Source of the DNA: Cyclobacteriaceae bacterium
Lineage (GTDB): Bacteria > Bacteroidota > Bacteroidia > Cytophagales > Cyclobacteriaceae
Direction: 5' to 3'
Assembly: GCA_019638395.1 (NCBI GenBank)
Contig: JAHBTX010000002.1
Coordinates: forward strand, 248,001-312,000
Length of the DNA: 64,000 nucleotides
The translations under genes and the position numbers were made by a program. Below the pieces are notes generated by a model. That model made no database searches, was not told the origin of the DNA, and saw nothing but the letters and a program-made list of their open reading frames with translations. Shown here one piece after another: positions 1 through 7,780 of the stretch (positions are counted from its first letter, which is position 1; every line of letters starts with the position of its first letter).

Positions 1-1
1 C

Positions 2-514
2 TTGGCAGCTATCCATGTTGTTTCAGCTTTTTTGTTATGGTGGTATTCCAACAATTTAAAGCGGCAACCCTTTATAGGAAATTTTGTTGTAGCACTGTTA
101 ACTGGTTTATCGGTTTGGTTAGTGAACGTAGTGTACTATGAAAATTATGCGCTGGTAACAATTTATGCAGTGTTTGCTTTATTCATTACGCTGGTGCGTG
201 AGATTGTAAAGGACATGGAAGACCTAAAAGGTGATAATACCTTTGGCTGTAAAACATTGCCGATTGTGTGGGGCTTGCGAAAAACCAAGTGGGTTATTTA
301 TGGCTTACTGATTCTGTTTGCGGGTGTAGTCATGTATCTGAATTACGAGCACACCAAATTGCCCGAGTATTATTTTCTGGTGTTTCTTTTTTTACCCTTG
401 GCATTTTTTGTGGGCCGGTTAATAGTAGCCGACACCAAAAAGGATTTTTATTGGCTCAGTCAATGGTGTAAAATCATTATGTTGTTGGGTATTTTAAGTA
501 TGGTTTTTATTTAG
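2..514 (+). CDS. UbiA-family prenyltransferase, 3' part only
   Basis: The gene runs in from the left edge, so the N-terminus is missing; the TTG at base 2 is an ordinary Leu codon, not a start. The visible ~170 residues are strongly hydrophobic, with about five membrane segments. They carry the second Asp-rich motif of the UbiA superfamily (REIVKDMEDLKGD), followed by GCKTLPIVWG. UbiA enzymes move a prenyl chain onto an aromatic or glycerol-phosphate acceptor in the inner membrane. The sequence resembles the geranylgeranylglycerol-phosphate/homogentisate-type branch often found in Bacteroidota, but the substrate cannot be read from this fragment. purN follows after 15 bp on the same strand. 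Confidence 0.8.
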   Translation: MAAIHVVSAFLLWWYSNNLKRQPFIGNFVVALLTGLSVWLVNVVYYENYALVTIYAVFALFITLVREIVKDMEDLKGDNTFGCKTLPIVWGLRKTKWVIYGLLILFAGVVMYLNYEHTKLPEYYFLVFLFLPLAFFVGRLIVADTKKDFYWLSQWCKIIMLLGILSMVFI

Positions 515-529
515 CGATTTGATTTTGAT

Positions 530-1105
530 ATGAGTCTGGCACGTATTGCAATTTTTATTTCCGGTAGTGGATCGAACGCAGAAAAAATCATGGAGCATTT
601 TCAAAATCACGAGTTGATAAAAGTTGCATTGCTATTAAGTAATAATGCTGAGGCGTATGGGTTGCAGCGGGCTGCGCGTTATAATATTGCAACGTTGGTT
701 TTTAATAAAGTACAATTCCGAGAAAGCGATGAAATAGTAAGTGTACTACGGGCAGCGGGAGCAACACATATTGTTTTAGCCGGATTTCTATGGTTGATTC
801 CTCAAAATATAATTGAAGCGTTTCCGAATCGTATCATCAATATTCACCCGGCATTGTTACCGAAGTTTGGAGGCAAGGGTATGTATGGAATGCGGGTGCA
901 CGAAGCGGTTAAAGCTGCGGGCGAAATTGAAACAGGCATTACTATTCACCAAGTAAATGCACATTACGATGAGGGTAAAATTTTATCGCAGCAAAAATGT
1001 CGTGTAGAAAAATCGGATAGCCCCGAACAAATTGCTACAAAAGTGCAGCAACTAGAACATCGGTACTATCCTCAGGTAATTGAAAAGTGGATTACTTCTT
1101 CGTGA
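530..1105 (+). CDS. purN: Phosphoribosylglycinamide formyltransferase (GART)
   Basis: This enzyme transfers a formyl group from 10-formyl-THF to GAR, step 3 of de novo purine synthesis, in the cytosol. The 191 residues match the usual PurN length. The phosphate-binding loop is near the N-terminus (ISGSGSNAEKI). The catalytic segment INIHPALLPKFGGKG holds the Asn and His, and the downstream VNAHYDEGKIL holds the Asp. The ATG at 530 lies 15 bp after the UbiA-like gene, so the two are probably co-transcribed. Its 3' end overlaps the convergent thioesterase gene by 14 bp. The other purine gene in this window, purH, is 9 kb away. Confidence 0.93.
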   Translation: MSLARIAIFISGSGSNAEKIMEHFQNHELIKVALLLSNNAEAYGLQRAARYNIATLVFNKVQFRESDEIVSVLRAAGATHIVLAGFLWLIPQNIIEAFPNRIINIHPALLPKFGGKGMYGMRVHEAVKAAGEIETGITIHQVNAHYDEGKILSQQKCRVEKSDSPEQIATKVQQLEHRYYPQVIEKWITSS

Positions 1106-1541
1106 GTTCTATCCATTGAAAGTCGGTTGACTTTGGAAAGTCTGAAAATATTTTTTTGATGTACTCGTTTGGCTGCGCCAGTTTGCGCAGGTTCAGATCA
1201 ATCCACGAACCATCAATACTTAATGTAGTTGCCAGGGTACCATCTTCCTTTAAAAATGTATGGCGTAAACTCCAACGACTAAAGTCGGGTGTGCTCTTAT
1301 ACAATTCAACGGTTAACGTGATTTTATCTTCCAGCCTGATCTCTCTTCGGAAGATGGCTTCTTCCCGAAACAGAATAGGCCCGATGGCAAACTCTTCAAA
1401 CTTTTCGGTGGTGAGCCCACGTTCGCTCAGCAACTGCATACGGGCAGCGGCTGCAAAATCATAATATACCGAGTGGCGTAGGTGGCGGTTGGCATCAATA
1501 TCCGACCAACGGATGAATAGGGGCATGGAAAAGACAGACAT
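1092..1541 (-). CDS. Acyl-CoA thioesterase, hotdog fold (4HBT-like)
   Basis: A 149-residue single hotdog domain. The N-terminal motif WSDIDANRHLRHSVYYDF matches the Asp-containing active-site helix of 4-hydroxybenzoyl-CoA/YbgC-type thioesterases (Asp-x-Asn-x-His pattern). It probably hydrolyses an acyl-CoA thioester in the cytosol; the acyl group is not predictable. The gene stands alone on the minus strand, converges with purN (14-bp overlap), and has an inverted repeat 30 bp upstream of its start. Confidence 0.8.
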   Translation of the reverse strand: MSVFSMPLFIRWSDIDANRHLRHSVYYDFAAAARMQLLSERGLTTEKFEEFAIGPILFREEAIFRREIRLEDKITLTVELYKSTPDFSRWSLRHTFLKEDGTLATTLSIDGSWIDLNLRKLAQPNEYIKKIFSDFPKSTDFQWIELTKK

Positions 1542-1572
1542 GGTATAATTTTTTTAATTGTTAATTAAATGT

Positions 1573-1621
1573 TAGGCGTCTGACCGCTTGCTTACTCTTT
1601 CAAACAGCGGTCTGACGCCTA
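1573..1621. repeat. Inverted repeat, 16-bp arms (15/16)
   Basis: The arms at 1573-1588 (TAGGCGTCTGACCGCT) and 1606-1621 (AGCGGTCTGACGCCTA) pair with one mismatch around a 17-nt loop. The repeat lies in the 95-bp gap between the stop of the secreted protein at 1637 and the thioesterase start at 1541. No run of T follows on either strand, so it is not a classical intrinsic terminator. It could be a REP-like element or a transcript-stabilising hairpin. Confidence 0.7.
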
Positions 1622-1636
1622 TTCGCAGTAATAAGT

Positions 1637-2347
1637 TCAGATTCCTAATTTTTGGCGTTGCGTCCAGATTTCATCGATAGGTTGGCCGGCACTACTCTTG
1701 CCACTGTGGCGCCAGTTACCATCTACAAATGAAAAATCAAATTCAAGTTTTGCGCCTACGCGATTGTTATCGCGCGAAAATACTTCAATGGTTTCAGTGT
1801 ACTTACCGTTTTCGGTAGTGTAAGTTCCGCCACCGGTTCCGGAAAATTCTTTTGTTTCGCTGTTGTAGGCAATCCATTGAAAGCGTGTGCCCGAAAGTAT
1901 CTTCATGGTTTTACGCGCACCGGGAGTCATGGTTTGCATACCGTTACCGGTTACACGCCCCGTAATTAACCAGGCACCTGCCAGTTGACCGGGTTTGCCA
2001 TCATCCAACTTTTTGAAGTCCCAAACAATTTTAGTTGAACCCAGCTTGAAATTATTCCCTGCAAGTTGAAAGGTAGTACGATTTTCTACGCCAATATCTT
2101 CTTTGTTAAAAGTGTTGAACTCATTCAGGTAAATGAATTCGTTTTTTTCAATACGAAACGTACCACCGTAGGTGCCGATGTAACTTTTATCTTTTTGATT
2201 ATAAACAGCAACGGAGTAAAACTTATCAGCCACAATCATCACCATCAGGTTTTCATCGGTGCCGGCTTGCCACGATCCGGTAATGTTGGGTTGGGCTAAG
2301 GCTATTGTATTGATTAATAATAAATAGTAGGTTAATAAAGTTTTCAT
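1637..2347 (-). CDS. Secreted protein with two tandem beta-rich repeats, function unknown
   Basis: A 236-residue protein with a clear signal peptide (MKTLLTYYLLLINTIALAQ), so it is probably periplasmic or surface-exposed. The mature part looks like two related halves. Each opens with a GSW/GAW strand (about residues 24 and 125), and each contains a Gly-rich GTYGGTF or GTGGGTY segment followed by charged beta strands. This suggests a duplicated lipocalin-like barrel half. No catalytic motif is recognised. It sits 3 bp after the stop of the RelE-like toxin gene and could be read through from it, though the two look functionally unrelated. Confidence 0.6.
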   Translation of the reverse strand: MKTLLTYYLLLINTIALAQPNITGSWQAGTDENLMVMIVADKFYSVAVYNQKDKSYIGTYGGTFRIEKNEFIYLNEFNTFNKEDIGVENRTTFQLAGNNFKLGSTKIVWDFKKLDDGKPGQLAGAWLITGRVTGNGMQTMTPGARKTMKILSGTRFQWIAYNSETKEFSGTGGGTYTTENGKYTETIEVFSRDNNRVGAKLEFDFSFVDGNWRHSGKSSAGQPIDEIWTQRQKLGI

Positions 2348-2350
2348 AAA

Positions 2351-2671
2351 TTAATAATCCTTTGATTCGATTTCAGATGGATTTCGACTTGTATGAAAAA
2401 TATCTAAAATCAAGATATGTCTATCGGTAATCTCGTATATAATTTTATAGCTCCAGATCACTTTAAATCTTACGTTACCTGAATGATTTATGAAGTATGG
2501 TTCGCGGGCAAATTTTTCTGGAAATAGAGGTAGAGATTTGATCTGCTTTATGATCTCGCCTCTAACGCGAATTGCTGTTGAAGCAGATTCTCTAACTTTA
2601 ATATAATCATAAATTGATCGTAGAGATTTTTTAGCCTCATCATCCCAAATGATTTTTCTTAACTTCACCAC
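2351..2671 (-). CDS. RelE/ParE-family toxin
   Basis: A 106-residue protein with the RelE/ParE layout. An N-terminal helical pair (WDDEAKKSLRSIYDYIKVRES) is followed by a beta sheet ending RFKVIWSYKIIYEITDRHILILDIFHTSRNP. The RFKV...YKIIYEI strands and the IFHTSR end are typical of ParE-type toxins. The predicted start is GTG (2671, or GTG 2668), overlapping the stop of the upstream partner by 7 bp, which supports a TA operon. Whether the target is ribosome-bound mRNA or gyrase cannot be decided from sequence. Confidence 0.78.
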   Translation of the reverse strand: MVKLRKIIWDDEAKKSLRSIYDYIKVRESASTAIRVRGEIIKQIKSLPLFPEKFAREPYFINHSGNVRFKVIWSYKIIYEITDRHILILDIFHTSRNPSEIESKDY

Positions 2672-2901
2672 GACTTCATTTCTTTATCAAGTTCAGCTTG
2701 TGTGGTGAATTGACCCGATTGAATTCTTCTTTTAGCGGAGTTAACTCTTGTTTTTAAAGTTTTGACTGACATGGCTTTGCCAGGTAAGGCAAAATTCTCA
2801 TCATTATATTCTTTGGCAACCGCATAAAGCATTTTTAAGAGTCTGGTGTCCCCTGTTTCAATTACATCCTGCAGTTTTTTTTGTATTTGATTTGTACTCA
2901 T
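2665..2901 (-). CDS. Antitoxin partner of the RelE/ParE toxin
   Basis: A 78-residue mostly helical, charged protein encoded directly upstream of the toxin, with a 7-bp overlap. The frame is open further upstream into hmgA, but the ATG at 2901 (MSTNQIQKKLQDVIETG) is preferred because it lies 17 bp after the hmgA stop and gives a normal antitoxin length. The middle segment (LLKMLYAVAKEYN) and the Lys-rich C-terminus resemble Bacteroidota antitoxins paired with RelE/ParE toxins. No DNA-binding fold is obvious. The identification rests mainly on position. Confidence 0.65.
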   Translation of the reverse strand: MSTNQIQKKLQDVIETGDTRLLKMLYAVAKEYNDENFALPGKAMSVKTLKTRVNSAKRRIQSGQFTTQAELDKEMKSW

Positions 2902-2917
2902 AATAACTTTTGTTTTA

Positions 2918-4111
2918 TTAAGGCGTATTAATTTCATTAAACCCACCTTCACTATTGTCGGTCCAACTCATAGGATAATTCTTATCCAAAAACTCTAATG
3001 AATCTTCGGTAAGATATAAAGGCTTAAAAGTATCAATCATCACTGCCAACTCATGAGTTTCTTTTGCGCCAATGCTTTTTTCTACCGTACCCGGATGTGG
3101 CCCGTGTGGCAAACCTCCCGGATGTAACGTAAATGAGCCGCGTTCAATTCCCCTGCGACTCATAAAATTTCCTTCGGCATAATACAACACCTCATCGCTA
3201 TCGATGTTGCTGTGATTGTATGGTGCCGGAATGGCCAGCGGATGATAATCGAACAGGCGCGGTACGAATGAACAGATTACAAAATTGTGGGCCTGAAAAG
3301 TTTGATGCACCGGTGGTGGTTGATGAATACGACCGGTTATCGGTTCAAAATCGTGAATGGAAAAAGCATACGGCCATAAAAATCCATCCCAACCTATCAG
3401 GTCTAACGGACTGTAATCATAAACGTATTGATGCAAATACCCCTGCTTCTTGATCTTCATTAAAAACTCACCCTTACTGGTGTCGGTAATTAATTCCATA
3501 GGTGGCCGCATGTCGCGCTCGCAATACGGAGCATGTTCGCCTAACTGGCCCAATTCGTTGCGATAGCGTTTTACGGTTTCAACAGGTGAGGCCGCCTCAA
3601 TGATTAACAAACGCAATGGCCCATCTGCAAACTCCAACTTATAAATTACCGTACGCGGAATTACTACATAATCGCCTTGCTTTATCTCCAGTTTCCCGAA
3701 AGGTGAAATCAATACCCCGTGTCCATCGTGAATATAAATCACTTCATCGCCCTCCGCATTTTTATAGAAGTAATCCATTTTGCGTTGCACTGGTGAACAA
3801 ATAGATATTGAACAATCATTATTCGCCAACAACACTTTGCGTGCAGATAGATAATCGTGGCCCGTGGTAGTTACTTTACTCGTATTCAAATGTGTTTGCC
3901 GTAACGCATAGTCTTTTATGAGTTGCGGGCCATACTTTACCGGATCTTTCAGTGCCTTGATGCGGGTAGGGGCGTTGATGTGATACAGGTTGGAATAAAT
4001 TCCGGAAAAGCCTTCCGAGCTAACCAGTTCTTCTTTGTAAAGACTGCCATCTGGCTGACGAAATTGTGTGTGGCGCTTATGCGGAATTTTTCCTAAACGA
4101 TGGTAATACAT
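2918..4111 (-). CDS. hmgA: Homogentisate 1,2-dioxygenase
   Basis: This enzyme opens the ring of homogentisate to maleylacetoacetate in Tyr/Phe catabolism, using Fe(II). The 397 residues fit the short bacterial/Bacteroidota form. The cupin C-terminal half has the hallmark HQPPPVHQTF segment. The iron-ligand region follows: a His in PYNHSNIDSDEVLYYAEG with the following Glu, and a His in LPHGPHPGT. The ATG at 4111 is the only sensible start. No other tyrosine-degradation gene (hpd, maiA, fahA) is in this window, so the pathway genes are dispersed. The start is divergent in sense from nothing; the protease gene ends 84 bp upstream on the same strand. Confidence 0.95.
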   Translation of the reverse strand: MYYHRLGKIPHKRHTQFRQPDGSLYKEELVSSEGFSGIYSNLYHINAPTRIKALKDPVKYGPQLIKDYALRQTHLNTSKVTTTGHDYLSARKVLLANNDCSISICSPVQRKMDYFYKNAEGDEVIYIHDGHGVLISPFGKLEIKQGDYVVIPRTVIYKLEFADGPLRLLIIEAASPVETVKRYRNELGQLGEHAPYCERDMRPPMELITDTSKGEFLMKIKKQGYLHQYVYDYSPLDLIGWDGFLWPYAFSIHDFEPITGRIHQPPPVHQTFQAHNFVICSFVPRLFDYHPLAIPAPYNHSNIDSDEVLYYAEGNFMSRRGIERGSFTLHPGGLPHGPHPGTVEKSIGAKETHELAVMIDTFKPLYLTEDSLEFLDKNYPMSWTDNSEGGFNEINTP

Positions 4112-4195
4112 GGTGAAGCGAGTTGATGTGGTGAAGGTAGAAAAATCAACGCGCTATGAAAACAATTATGTGATAAACATCCCGCACCAGCAAGG

Positions 4196-5824
4196 TTACA
4201 ATTTACTCCGATTTAATTCAGGGATGCGATCAAAAAGTTTGATGGCTTGTTGCAGCACTTCGTTGGTTTCGTTTATAACCGGATAGAAGCTTTGATTATC
4301 CCACACGTTGCGGGCAATTTCGGCTTTGATGTAAATCTGAAAATAGCGTTTGTGTTTTTCCAGGTCTTTTGGCCGGGGTTGAATTTTGTTTTTAACACCC
4401 ATGGCCACCACTTGGTTCAGCATGGCATCGGTAACTTCAAAATGATGTAAATAGTCGGGGTAACCTTTATCGCGTAAGCGCTGTTTGTTTGTGGCTGCGT
4501 AGCTAAAAGCGAACTCGCGCAACACGTTTGCGGCAAACAATTGGTTAAAGTAGCGGCTTCCTCCCAGGGCAGTATCAAGCGGAACGAAATAATCGGGCAT
4601 TACGCCACCTCCTCCATAAACGGAGCGCCCATTCTCAGTTTCGTATTTCAACGAATCATTAAAGTGAATACTATCGGCCGAGAAGAACTCCCCTTTTTTA
4701 TAGCGCTCGCTAATATCCTGATCGTACGCTTCCAGGTTGTTATAAGGTTTTTGAATGGAGCGGCCACTGGGTGTATAGTAACGCGATATGGTAAGTCTTA
4801 CTTCCGAGCCATCGTTAAGTCTGAACGGTCGTTGCACCAAACCTTTTCCATACGATCTGCGGCCTACAATCAATGCACGGTCGTTATCCTGCAGGGCTCC
4901 GGCCACAATTTCAGATGCGGAAGCACTGCTCTCATTAACCAGTACTATTAAATCGCCTTGTTCAAAATCGCCTCGCTCGGTAGCAAAATGTTGTTCATCG
5001 TATTTTCTTTCATGACTTTTTGTAAACACAATTTTCTTTCCTTTCTCCAGAAACTCATCGGCAATATCTACAGCCTGATCCATGTAGCCACCGGGGTTAC
5101 CCTGCAGATCAAGTATCAACTTGGTCATGCCTTCGCGTTTTAATTTGCTCATTGCCTCTTTCACCTCTTTATAAGTTGTTTGCGAAAACCGGTTTACTTT
5201 AATGTAACCAATTTCATGATTGATAAGGTAAGCAGCATCTACTGAGAATTGTGGAATTTTATCGCGGATAATTGTGAATGTTATAGGCGTGGGGTTATTT
5301 CTGCGCACTACTTCAATTTTAACTTCGGTACCTTTAGGGCCTTTCAGGTATTTCTGCACATCCCGGTTCGACAGGCCAATGCTGGCTATATTCTTATCGT
5401 TGACTTTTACAATTTTATCTCCCGCCTGTAACCCTACCGATTCCGATGGCCCTCCGCTTAAGGCAGCTACCACCACCAGTGTATCGTGAAAAATATTAAA
5501 CTCAATACCAATGCCTTCAAAATTTCCCTGCAGGTCTTCATTGGCAGCAACCTGATCCTGAGCCGACAGATAGGAAGAATGAGGATCTAACTTACCCAGC
5601 ATGTGGCCTATTGCGTCTTCCACCAATTGGCTTGTTTCGGCATCATCCACATATTCATTTTTTACCAACCCCAGCACTTCTCTGAATTTCTGAACATCTT
5701 GGTTTATTTCAGGCCCGCCCGATTTATCGGTAATGCTTGCACCAATTAATACACCCGCTGCCAGGCCAATACAAAGAATTAGCGGCAGGCTGATCTGATA
5801 CGATGAATTCTTCTGCTCTTCCAT
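4196..5824 (-). CDS. C-terminal processing peptidase, S41 family
   Basis: A 542-residue Ser-Lys protease anchored by one N-terminal membrane helix (about residues 11-31) and facing the periplasm. A PDZ domain lies at about 105-175 (GIGIEFN...GGPSESVGLQAGDKIVKVN). The S41 core follows with the NESSASASEIVAGALQD motif, whose nucleophile is predicted to be Ser300, and RRSYGKGLVQ with Lys327, giving the usual Ser-Lys spacing. A C-terminal extension of about 150 residues is typical of CtpA-like proteins in Bacteroidota. Such proteases trim C-termini of envelope proteins or degrade tagged ones. A possible -7 element (TAACTTTC, reverse complement of 5841-5848) lies just upstream. Confidence 0.92.
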   Translation of the reverse strand: MEEQKNSSYQISLPLILCIGLAAGVLIGASITDKSGGPEINQDVQKFREVLGLVKNEYVDDAETSQLVEDAIGHMLGKLDPHSSYLSAQDQVAANEDLQGNFEGIGIEFNIFHDTLVVVAALSGGPSESVGLQAGDKIVKVNDKNIASIGLSNRDVQKYLKGPKGTEVKIEVVRRNNPTPITFTIIRDKIPQFSVDAAYLINHEIGYIKVNRFSQTTYKEVKEAMSKLKREGMTKLILDLQGNPGGYMDQAVDIADEFLEKGKKIVFTKSHERKYDEQHFATERGDFEQGDLIVLVNESSASASEIVAGALQDNDRALIVGRRSYGKGLVQRPFRLNDGSEVRLTISRYYTPSGRSIQKPYNNLEAYDQDISERYKKGEFFSADSIHFNDSLKYETENGRSVYGGGGVMPDYFVPLDTALGGSRYFNQLFAANVLREFAFSYAATNKQRLRDKGYPDYLHHFEVTDAMLNQVVAMGVKNKIQPRPKDLEKHKRYFQIYIKAEIARNVWDNQSFYPVINETNEVLQQAIKLFDRIPELNRSKL

Positions 5825-5940
5825 ATAAGTTATCTGCTCCGAAAGTTACTTTAACGGAAGTTCCAAATTAATTGTTTGCGAAGTTAATTTTTTACCTATG
5901 CCTGTTTGTTATATTTACCCAATCAAAAAAACAACCTGCC

Positions 5941-6684
5941 TTGAAAAGCCGAAGTATTGCAGAATTGGTAGAACAAGATAATGTACGGGCTTATGTACTG
6001 TACTATTTCGGCATCCGCTTTTACGAATACTCAGAACATACATTAGAACAAGTTTGTCGGGAAAAGGGTTTGAGTGTGGATTCGGTATTAAAGGAACTGG
6101 AACAACCCGGTATCCATTTTACAGAATCTGAACTTCCGTTGATGAGTTACCCGCTCGACCTGATAATAGAGTACCTGAAGCATGCACACTTTATTTTTGT
6201 AAAACATAAGCTGCCTTACATAGGCCGATTAGTAGAAAGTTTCAAGGCCAACCACCAGCAATACGATCATGTTGAAAAAGATTTAAAAATTCTTTTTCCG
6301 CTTTTTCTGGAAGATTTTATCCACCACATCTACGAAGAGGAAGATACGCTTTTCAAGTACATAAACCTTCTGGAAAAGGCAGCGCATGGCAAAGCCAACC
6401 CGGCCCGTTTGTATTACATGATGGAGAAAAGCGCACTCCAGCAATGTGCCGTAGAACACGAAGCTCACGATGATGAGATGGCTGGCATTCGAAAAATCAC
6501 GAAAGATTATCACCTGACAGCCGATGCCCCACTGCATGTAAAAGTGATTTACACCGAACTGATGCGGTTTGAAAAAAGCCTGATTACACACGCCCGTGTT
6601 GAAAACGAAATACTTTTTCCGAAAGCGATGGCACTTGAGAATCAAGTAAAGAAAAAATTCTTTGAGCGCTCCAAATTTAACTAA
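5941..6684 (+). CDS. Hemerythrin-domain protein, RIC/ScdA-like without the Cys pair
   Basis: A 247-residue protein in two parts. The N-terminal ~60 residues (RSIAELVEQDNVRAYVLYYFGIRF, then TLEQVCREKGLSVDSVLKEL) match the ScdA_N domain of iron-centre repair proteins, but the usual Cys-Cys after the FGI-F segment is replaced by Tyr-Glu. The rest is a four-helix hemerythrin-like domain with His/Glu clusters (IHHIYEEEDTLF, VEHEAHDDEM, HARVENEILFP) that would bind di-iron. The frame opens at TTG 5872, but that stretch encodes a poor extra segment. TTG 5941 starts at the conserved domain boundary and is preferred. A role in nitrosative stress or iron-sulfur repair is inferred from the family. ruvX overlaps by 1 bp. 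Confidence 0.7.
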   Translation: MKSRSIAELVEQDNVRAYVLYYFGIRFYEYSEHTLEQVCREKGLSVDSVLKELEQPGIHFTESELPLMSYPLDLIIEYLKHAHFIFVKHKLPYIGRLVESFKANHQQYDHVEKDLKILFPLFLEDFIHHIYEEEDTLFKYINLLEKAAHGKANPARLYYMMEKSALQQCAVEHEAHDDEMAGIRKITKDYHLTADAPLHVKVIYTELMRFEKSLITHARVENEILFPKAMALENQVKKKFFERSKFN

Positions 6685-7097
6685 TGGGAAGATTGCTGGC
6701 TATTGACTACGGAACCAAACGCAGCGGTTTGGCAGTAACCGATCCACTTAAAATTATTGCTACCGCATTAGATACGGTTGAAACAACAAATTTATTCAAA
6801 TACCTAACCGACTACTTTAAGAAAGAACCGGTTGAAGCTGTGGTAATCGGGTTGCCCAAAAAGTTGAACAACACCGATTCTGAAACGGCCCCGGCCGTGC
6901 GTGCTTTTGTAGAAAAGTTTAAATCAACTTTTCCGGAGGTTCAAATTTCCACCATCGATGAGCGGTTTACTTCGGCCATTGCCCAACAAACCCTGCTGGC
7001 AGGTGGTGCTAAAAAGAAAGATCGCCAAACAAAGGGAAATGTAGATAAAATAAGTGCCGTACTCATTCTGCAGGATTTCCTTACCATGCGTAAATAA
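6684..7097 (+). CDS. ruvX: Holliday junction resolvase-like / pre-16S rRNA nuclease
   Basis: A 137-residue YqgF-family protein with an RNase H-like fold. The N-terminal LLAIDYGTKRSGLAVTD carries the first catalytic Asp. VVIGLPKKLN follows, and TIDERFTSAIAQQ carries the catalytic Glu region. Members process the 5' end of 16S rRNA in E. coli and have been proposed as backup resolvases. The start ATG overlaps the stop of the hemerythrin gene (TAATG), indicating translational coupling. Confidence 0.9.
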   Translation: MGRLLAIDYGTKRSGLAVTDPLKIIATALDTVETTNLFKYLTDYFKKEPVEAVVIGLPKKLNNTDSETAPAVRAFVEKFKSTFPEVQISTIDERFTSAIAQQTLLAGGAKKKDRQTKGNVDKISAVLILQDFLTMRK

Positions 7098-7137
7098 GCT
7101 TGTTAAACTTTTGTGGCAGCTTACAAAGGTTACCAAC

Positions 7138-7170
7138 TTTAGAAACCTTCACGCTGATTTTTTACCTTTG
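7138..7170 (+). promoter_or_regulatory. Predicted Bacteroidota promoter of def
   Basis: A perfect -7 box TACCTTTG (TAnnTTTG) at 7163-7170 has a TTTA -33-like box at 7138-7141, 21 bp upstream. The predicted transcription start at about 7176 gives a short leader before the def ATG at 7188. Confidence 0.5.
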
Positions 7171-7187
7171 TGCCTTAATACAAAGGC

Positions 7188-7742
7188 ATGATCTACCCGA
7201 TAGTAATGTATGGCGATGCGGTTTTACGCAAACGCGCTTCCGATATCGAGAAAGGTACCGATTTAACCCAATTAATTGCCGACATGTTTGAAACCATGCA
7301 TGAAGCAAATGGCATTGGCCTCGCTGCTCCACAAATTGGTAAAAGTATCAGGCTTTTTATTGTGGATGGCACCTCGCTGGAAGATGAGCCTACTTTGAAG
7401 GACTTTAAAAAAGCCTTTGTTAATCCACAAATTATAGATGAGCATGGCGAGGAGTGGGGATTTGAAGAAGGCTGTTTGAGTATTCCCAACATTCGCGAGG
7501 AAGTATTACGCAAGAAAACGGTACGCATTAAATATTTTGATGAAAACTGGAATGCGTTTGAAGAAGAGTTTGATGGTATGAAAGCCCGTATCATCCAGCA
7601 TGAGTACGATCATATTGAAGGTAAACTGTTTATCGATTACCTGAGCCCGCTTAAAAAGCGAATGCTGAAAGGCAAACTGGCCAACATCAGTAAAGGCGAT
7701 GTAGATACGGAATATAGGATTGCTGCACCTTTGAAGAAGTAG
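7188..7742 (+). CDS. def: Peptide deformylase
   Basis: This enzyme removes the N-formyl group from nascent proteins. The 184 residues contain all three class motifs in order: GIGLAAPQIG (motif 1), EEGCLSIP (motif 2, metal-binding Cys) and QHEYDHIEGKLF (motif 3, HExxH metal ligands and catalytic Glu). The ATG at 7188 follows a well-formed -7 promoter element. The gene is followed on the same strand by an aminotransferase after an AT-rich repeat remnant. Confidence 0.97.
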   Translation: MIYPIVMYGDAVLRKRASDIEKGTDLTQLIADMFETMHEANGIGLAAPQIGKSIRLFIVDGTSLEDEPTLKDFKKAFVNPQIIDEHGEEWGFEEGCLSIPNIREEVLRKKTVRIKYFDENWNAFEEEFDGMKARIIQHEYDHIEGKLFIDYLSPLKKRMLKGKLANISKGDVDTEYRIAAPLKK

Positions 7743-7754
7743 AAATGAATTTTG

Positions 7755-7780
7755 AATTCTGAATTTAAAATTTTGAATCT
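7755..7780. repeat. AT-rich intergenic repeat remnant (psd-type)
   Basis: AATTCTGAATTTAAAATTTT and flanks share an AATTCnnnATTTAAAATT core with the left arm of the large hairpin upstream of psd (22596-22622). The copy lies between def and the aminotransferase and touches the latter's predicted TTG start. Only one arm is recognisable, so this is a decayed or partial copy. Confidence 0.4.

Noticed and set aside
4541-4951. A 136-codon plus-strand open frame inside the S41 protease gene
   Set aside because: It is antisense to a gene with complete catalytic motifs, and its translation shows no domain or start signal.
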